Positions 6,616 to 8,998 of a stretch of DNA of 8,998 bases are shown piece by piece (the stretch's first letter is position 1; each line of letters starts with the position of its first letter). The position numbers and the translations under genes are program-made. The notes beneath the pieces were generated by a model. The model searched no databases. It worked only from the letters and a program-made list of their open reading frames with translations, and was not told the origin of the DNA. The DNA is from Candidatus Omnitrophota bacterium. Its GTDB lineage: Bacteria; Omnitrophota; Gorgyraeia; Gygaellales; Profunditerraquicolaceae. The stretch spans positions 1-8,998 of the forward strand of contig JAQTZX010000045.1 in assembly GCA_028687525.1 (NCBI GenBank), read 5' to 3'.

Positions 6616-7131
6616 ATGGATAAAAAAGTTGTAGTTGAAGTTATTGCCGGTAAGATTTTAGAAATAAGATGTCGTAAGATTATGTTGGACAGAGATTTAG
6701 CTGAATTATTTGGAGTGTCGACCAAAGTTTTGAATCAGGCAGTAAAGAGAAATATTCAACGTTTTCCGCTTGATTTTATGTTTCAGTTGGATGAAAACGA
6801 GAAAAATGAGGTGGTCACAAACTGTGACCACCTTAAAACATTGAAATTTTCGGCTCAGCTACCGTATGTGTTTACTGAGCAGGGAGTAGCGATGCTTTCA
6901 AGTGTTCTAAGCAGTGAAAGAGCGATCAAAGTTAATATCCAGATCATGCGAGCATTTGTTAAAATAAGGGAACTATTGTTATCTCATAAGGAGCTGGCAA
7001 ATCAATTGGAATCTTTAGAGCGAAGATATTCTGATCATGACGAGAAGATAAAAGTTATATTCGAGGCTATTAGGCAGCTTTTAGAACCGACGGAGGAGAA
7101 GGGGAAGCCAGCGATAGGGTTCAGGCCGTAA
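6616..7131 (+). CDS. ORF6N domain-containing protein (KilA-N-type DNA-binding family)
   Basis: The 171 residues match the ORF6N family, found in phages, plasmids and many bacterial accessory regions. The N-terminal part has the hallmark KIMLDRDLAELFGVSTKVLNQAVKRN (about 21-46), a probable helix-turn-helix, then RFPLDFMFQL (49-58), the conserved FTEQGVAM (86-93), the segment INIQIMRAFVKIRELL-like (here VNIQIMRAFV) and a C-terminal coiled coil ending in KPAIGF. ATG 6616 is chosen over GTG 6601 because GGAGG at 6604-6608 lies between them with good spacing. The family is thought to bind DNA and is often linked to mobile elements, but its function in chromosomes is not established. It follows the foldback element, and its base use is more AT-rich than rodA. 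The coding sequence contains a perfect inverted repeat at 6809-6833. Confidence 0.93.
   Translation: MDKKVVVEVIAGKILEIRCRKIMLDRDLAELFGVSTKVLNQAVKRNIQRFPLDFMFQLDENEKNEVVTNCDHLKTLKFSAQLPYVFTEQGVAMLSSVLSSERAIKVNIQIMRAFVKIRELLLSHKELANQLESLERRYSDHDEKIKVIFEAIRQLLEPTEEKGKPAIGFRP
6809..6833. repeat. Perfect 11-bp inverted repeat inside the ORF6N gene
   Basis: AGGTGGTCACA at 6809-6819 and TGTGACCACCT at 6823-6833 are exact inverted copies around AAC. They encode residues E65-L73 (EVVTNCDHL), the linker between the HTH part and the FTEQG motif. An 11-bp perfect stem in coding DNA is unlikely by chance and could be an operator for the protein itself, a recombination site or an mRNA hairpin. Confidence 0.8.
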
Positions 7132-7183
7132 AATAAGCTGTTTTTGTGCCGTAGAATATGTTTCCCGAAATCCCTAAATATTT

Positions 7184-7195
7184 TTAAGTACTTAA
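7184..7195. promoter_or_regulatory. 12-bp perfect palindrome upstream of the membrane-protein gene
   Basis: TTAAGTACTTAA is self-complementary and lies 51 bp before ATG 7247, in the 115-bp gap after the ORF6N gene. A TATATT at 7210-7215 could be a -10 box just downstream, but no matching -35 is clear. It could be an operator half-pair, yet AT-rich palindromes of this size also arise by chance. Confidence 0.3.
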
Positions 7196-7246
7196 TTTCT
7201 TGGAAAGAATATATTTTTGAGGAAAGAAAACCAGCAGGAGGTGGAT

Positions 7247-8029
7247 ATGAGGAAATTAATTGCGGATCGCAGTCGAGATTATAAATTTTTAATTGGGATA
7301 TTTGTTGGACTACTTGGGATTATTGGGATTGATTATTTACTCGTTTCTCTGAAATCAACTTTTAGTTTATTATCGTGGATTAACAATTTTTTTATTTTAA
7401 AATCAGGAGTTTCAATATTAATTCTGTCGATTTTAATAATCTATATTATAATTTTGTTGCTTAAAATAAATAAGAAAATAGGGTTGTTGTTGCAAGAAAC
7501 CCATATGTTTGTTAGTGATGAGGAAACAACATTTATAGGATCTCCTGATCATACTCGCTTACCTGCTGGAACTAAAGCTGCTGTAGCTGAATCTCATCCT
7601 AATTGGATAAACTTTGATCGTTTACATTGCATATTCTATAAAGAGTTGCAGAATGCTAAATGGATTGCTGATCGCAAAAATATAACAAACGAAGAGGCTT
7701 TAAGTGGCGGACAATACAATTTTGAACGAGAAATCAATGTGTCATTTAAAAAGGAGCGTTTGCTTTCTGCTCATATAGTTCTTTTAGTAGATGATTTTTG
7801 CGAATTAATTGTTAACGATCACAAGTTTGAGGAAGTAAAAGGATACGAAAATGTTCATTTTTTTGATATTCTTAAAGATTTAAAAGAAGGAAGTAATAAA
7901 ATTAGGTTTATAGTCAAAAACCTGGCAGGTAAGGAGTGGAAAAATGACGAGTTTCAACAATCTCAGATAAAATTTCGATATAATCCTTACGGTGTTAAGT
8001 TTTGCGTAGTGTTTAAATATTATAGATAG
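7247..8029 (+). CDS. Membrane-anchored protein with a probable galactose-binding-like beta-sandwich domain
   Basis: I do not recognise a named family for the 260 residues. Two hydrophobic helices are evident (about 14-35 and 53-72), then a linker and a soluble C-terminal part (about 118-260). That part carries a pattern seen in galactose-binding-like carbohydrate domains: AKWI (137-140), a strand leading to FEREINVSF (159-167), VDDFCELIVND (181-191, the usual DD..yvNG), FDILKDLKEGSNKIRFIVKN (206-225) and NPYG (246-249). Ligand and side of the membrane are unknown. ATG 7247 is chosen over TTG 7217 because AGGAGGT at 7236-7242 precedes it. The coding sequence is strikingly AT-rich compared with rodA or mreB, a sign of foreign origin. 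The domain assignment is inference from motif spacing only. Confidence 0.75.
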   Translation: MRKLIADRSRDYKFLIGIFVGLLGIIGIDYLLVSLKSTFSLLSWINNFFILKSGVSILILSILIIYIIILLLKINKKIGLLLQETHMFVSDEETTFIGSPDHTRLPAGTKAAVAESHPNWINFDRLHCIFYKELQNAKWIADRKNITNEEALSGGQYNFEREINVSFKKERLLSAHIVLLVDDFCELIVNDHKFEEVKGYENVHFFDILKDLKEGSNKIRFIVKNLAGKEWKNDEFQQSQIKFRYNPYGVKFCVVFKYYR

Positions 8030-8082
8030 AAAAACATTTGAACAATCTTTTGGAATTATTAATTGATCGGGGGGAATAGAGG

Positions 8083-8280
8083 ATGGCTATTGTAAAACTT
8101 ATGGATAAGAATCGGGTTGTGCTTTTCGATAGGGGTAAGTCGCGCTATACGGCTGAGGAGCTTGTGAATATTGATCGTATTGTTGAGAAGGAGAAAAAGA
8201 AAGCAAAGGTTCTGATGTTCGGCAAGGAATTTTCCAGATGGTTAATGTCTTCACGTCCCACGTCTAAGCGAACGAAGTGA
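8083..8280 (+). CDS. Small basic hypothetical protein, 65 residues
   Basis: I do not recognise this protein. It is lysine- and arginine-rich with a central charged helix (ELVNIDRIVEKEKKKAK) and no membrane segment. A G-rich stretch with GGGGGG at 8069-8074 sits about 8 bases before ATG 8083 and could serve as ribosome binding site. The last residues (about SSRPTSKRTK) are encoded by bases of an imperfect hairpin at 8248-8300, so the reading frame may have been truncated or extended by an inserted repeat. It could be a remnant of a longer gene. Confidence that it is expressed is moderate. Confidence 0.5.
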   Translation: MAIVKLMDKNRVVLFDRGKSRYTAEELVNIDRIVEKEKKKAKVLMFGKEFSRWLMSSRPTSKRTK

Positions 8281-8300
8281 GCGAACGTCCTACGGGAAGA
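8248..8300. repeat. Imperfect hairpin over the 3' end of the 65-residue gene
   Basis: TCTTC.CGT...ACGT at 8248-8263 is complementary at 12 of 16 positions to 8285-8300. The loop holds two direct copies of GCGAACG (8268-8274 and 8281-8287). It is followed by a moderately T-rich stretch (GTTTTCAAGATTTT), so it might act as a weak terminator, or be a dispersed palindromic repeat that supplied the gene's stop codon. Confidence 0.45.
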
Positions 8301-8314
8301 GTTTTCAAGATTTT

Positions 8315-8343
8315 ACGAGCTTATGAGCCATGAGCTATGAGCT
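8315..8343. repeat. Short ATGAGCY heptanucleotide tandem repeat
   Basis: ACGAGCT, then T, then ATGAGCC, ATGAGCT and ATGAGCT follow in tandem. Three clean units and one diverged unit lie 30 bp before the ATG of the radical SAM gene. A repeat number change here would alter spacing in its leader but not its reading frame. Confidence 0.75.
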
Positions 8344-8372
8344 AACCACGCATCAAACTATGAGGAATCTAC

Positions 8373-8998
8373 ATGCTGTCTGACGAAATTTTATTAGGTA
8401 CCCGCAAGCCCGGGCAGTATATCGGGCAGGAATGGAATGTCTCCCGCAAGGATTTTGATAAGGCGGGGATCCGGTTCGCTTTGTGTTTCCCCGACCTTTA
8501 CGAGGTCGGGATGAGCAATATCGGGATACGGGTTGTTTATGATGTTCTGAACAGGATAGATGATGTGGCTTGCGAGCGGGTGTTTTCGCCTGATAAGGAC
8601 ATGGAAGAGGTGTTGCGGAGCAGGAATTTGCCGTTGTCTGCCCTTGAGTCCGGGAGAGGTCTGAAAGAATTTGACATGCTTGGATTCTCGTTGGGGTATG
8701 AGCTTTTGTATACCAATGTCCTTAATATTCTTGATCTGGCGGGCATTCCTTTTGCGTCAAGCGAACGGGGGGCGAAGTTTCCATTGATCATCGGCGGCGG
8801 GCCGTGCGTGTTGAATCCGGAGCCGATAGCCGAATTTTTCGATCTGTTTGTGATCGGGGAAGCGGAGGAGGGTGTCCTGGAGGTCATGGACGTTTATCGG
8901 AATCTCAAAAATAAATATCGAAACGGGGAGTTATTGAAAGATGATCTGTTGATCGCGCTGGCGCAGATAGAAGGGGTATATGTTCCGTCCTTGTATGA
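8373..8998 (+). CDS. B12-binding-type radical SAM protein of the TIGR03960 family, 3'-truncated by the window
   Basis: The frame from ATG 8373 stays open to the right edge (208 full codons). GAGGA at 8362-8366 gives a good ribosome binding site. The start of the protein matches the N-terminal part of TIGR03960 radical SAM proteins: KPGQYIGQEWN, FALCFPDLYEVGMSNIGIRVVYDVLN, ERVFSPDKDMEEVLR, LPLSALESGRGL, DMLGFSLGYELLYTNVLNILDLAGIPF, IIGGGPCVLNPEPIAEFFDLFVIGEAEEG. This part has a cobalamin-binding-like Rossmann fold in the family. The iron-sulfur CxxxCxxC motif and SAM domain would lie beyond the window. The exact substrate of the family is not settled as far as I know. Base use returns to that of the core genes. 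Confidence 0.93.
   Translation, partial: MLSDEILLGTRKPGQYIGQEWNVSRKDFDKAGIRFALCFPDLYEVGMSNIGIRVVYDVLNRIDDVACERVFSPDKDMEEVLRSRNLPLSALESGRGLKEFDMLGFSLGYELLYTNVLNILDLAGIPFASSERGAKFPLIIGGGPCVLNPEPIAEFFDLFVIGEAEEGVLEVMDVYRNLKNKYRNGELLKDDLLIALAQIEGVYVPSLY

Noticed and set aside
6815..6827. CRP/FNR-like operator in the TCACA...TGTGA palindrome
   Set aside because: The half-sites are in the opposite order and spacing to the TGTGA-N6-TCACA consensus, and the site is deep in a coding region.
8315..8343. CRISPR array
   Set aside because: Units are only 7 bp, directly adjacent, with no spacers and no cas genes nearby.

Overview
The window holds the end of an aromatic amino acid gene, a complete rod-shape (elongasome) gene cluster, an AT-rich accessory segment and the start of a radical SAM gene, all on the + strand. 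From left to right these are: the 3' two-thirds of aroA (EPSP synthase); mreB, mreC, mreD, mrdA (PBP2) and rodA; about 390 bp of non-coding DNA with a large foldback structure; an ORF6N-domain gene; a two-helix membrane protein with a probable beta-sandwich domain; a 65-residue orphan; and the 5' part of a TIGR03960-type B12-binding/radical SAM gene that runs off the right edge.

The intact mreBCD-mrdA-rodA set points to a rod-shaped bacterium with a Gram-negative-type envelope. The core genes look mid-GC. The gene order and protein style resemble uncultured lineages such as Omnitrophota, other PVC relatives or Elusimicrobiota, but this is a weak inference: no marker in the window fixes the phylum.

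Region 1-5119 looks like one transcription path. A near-consensus sigma-70 promoter (TTGACA, 17 bp, TAAAAT) lies between aroA and mreB and probably drives mreB-mreC-mreD-mrdA-rodA. MreB forms the cytoskeletal filament, MreC and MreD link it to the periplasm, and PBP2 (transpeptidase) and RodA (glycosyltransferase) make the lateral-wall peptidoglycan. mreC shows a problem at its 5' end: a ten-A run puts its ATG out of frame with the membrane helix and the rest of the protein. It is either a one-base homopolymer error or a real slippage site. A perfect 24-bp GC-rich palindrome lies between mrdA and rodA.

Region 6224-8372 is different in character. It starts with a roughly 250-bp imperfect inverted repeat containing further hairpins, continues with genes that become clearly AT-rich, and ends with an imperfect hairpin and a heptanucleotide tandem repeat. 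I read it as an inserted accessory segment between two core genes. No transposase, integrase, rRNA, tRNA or CRISPR array is visible anywhere in the window.
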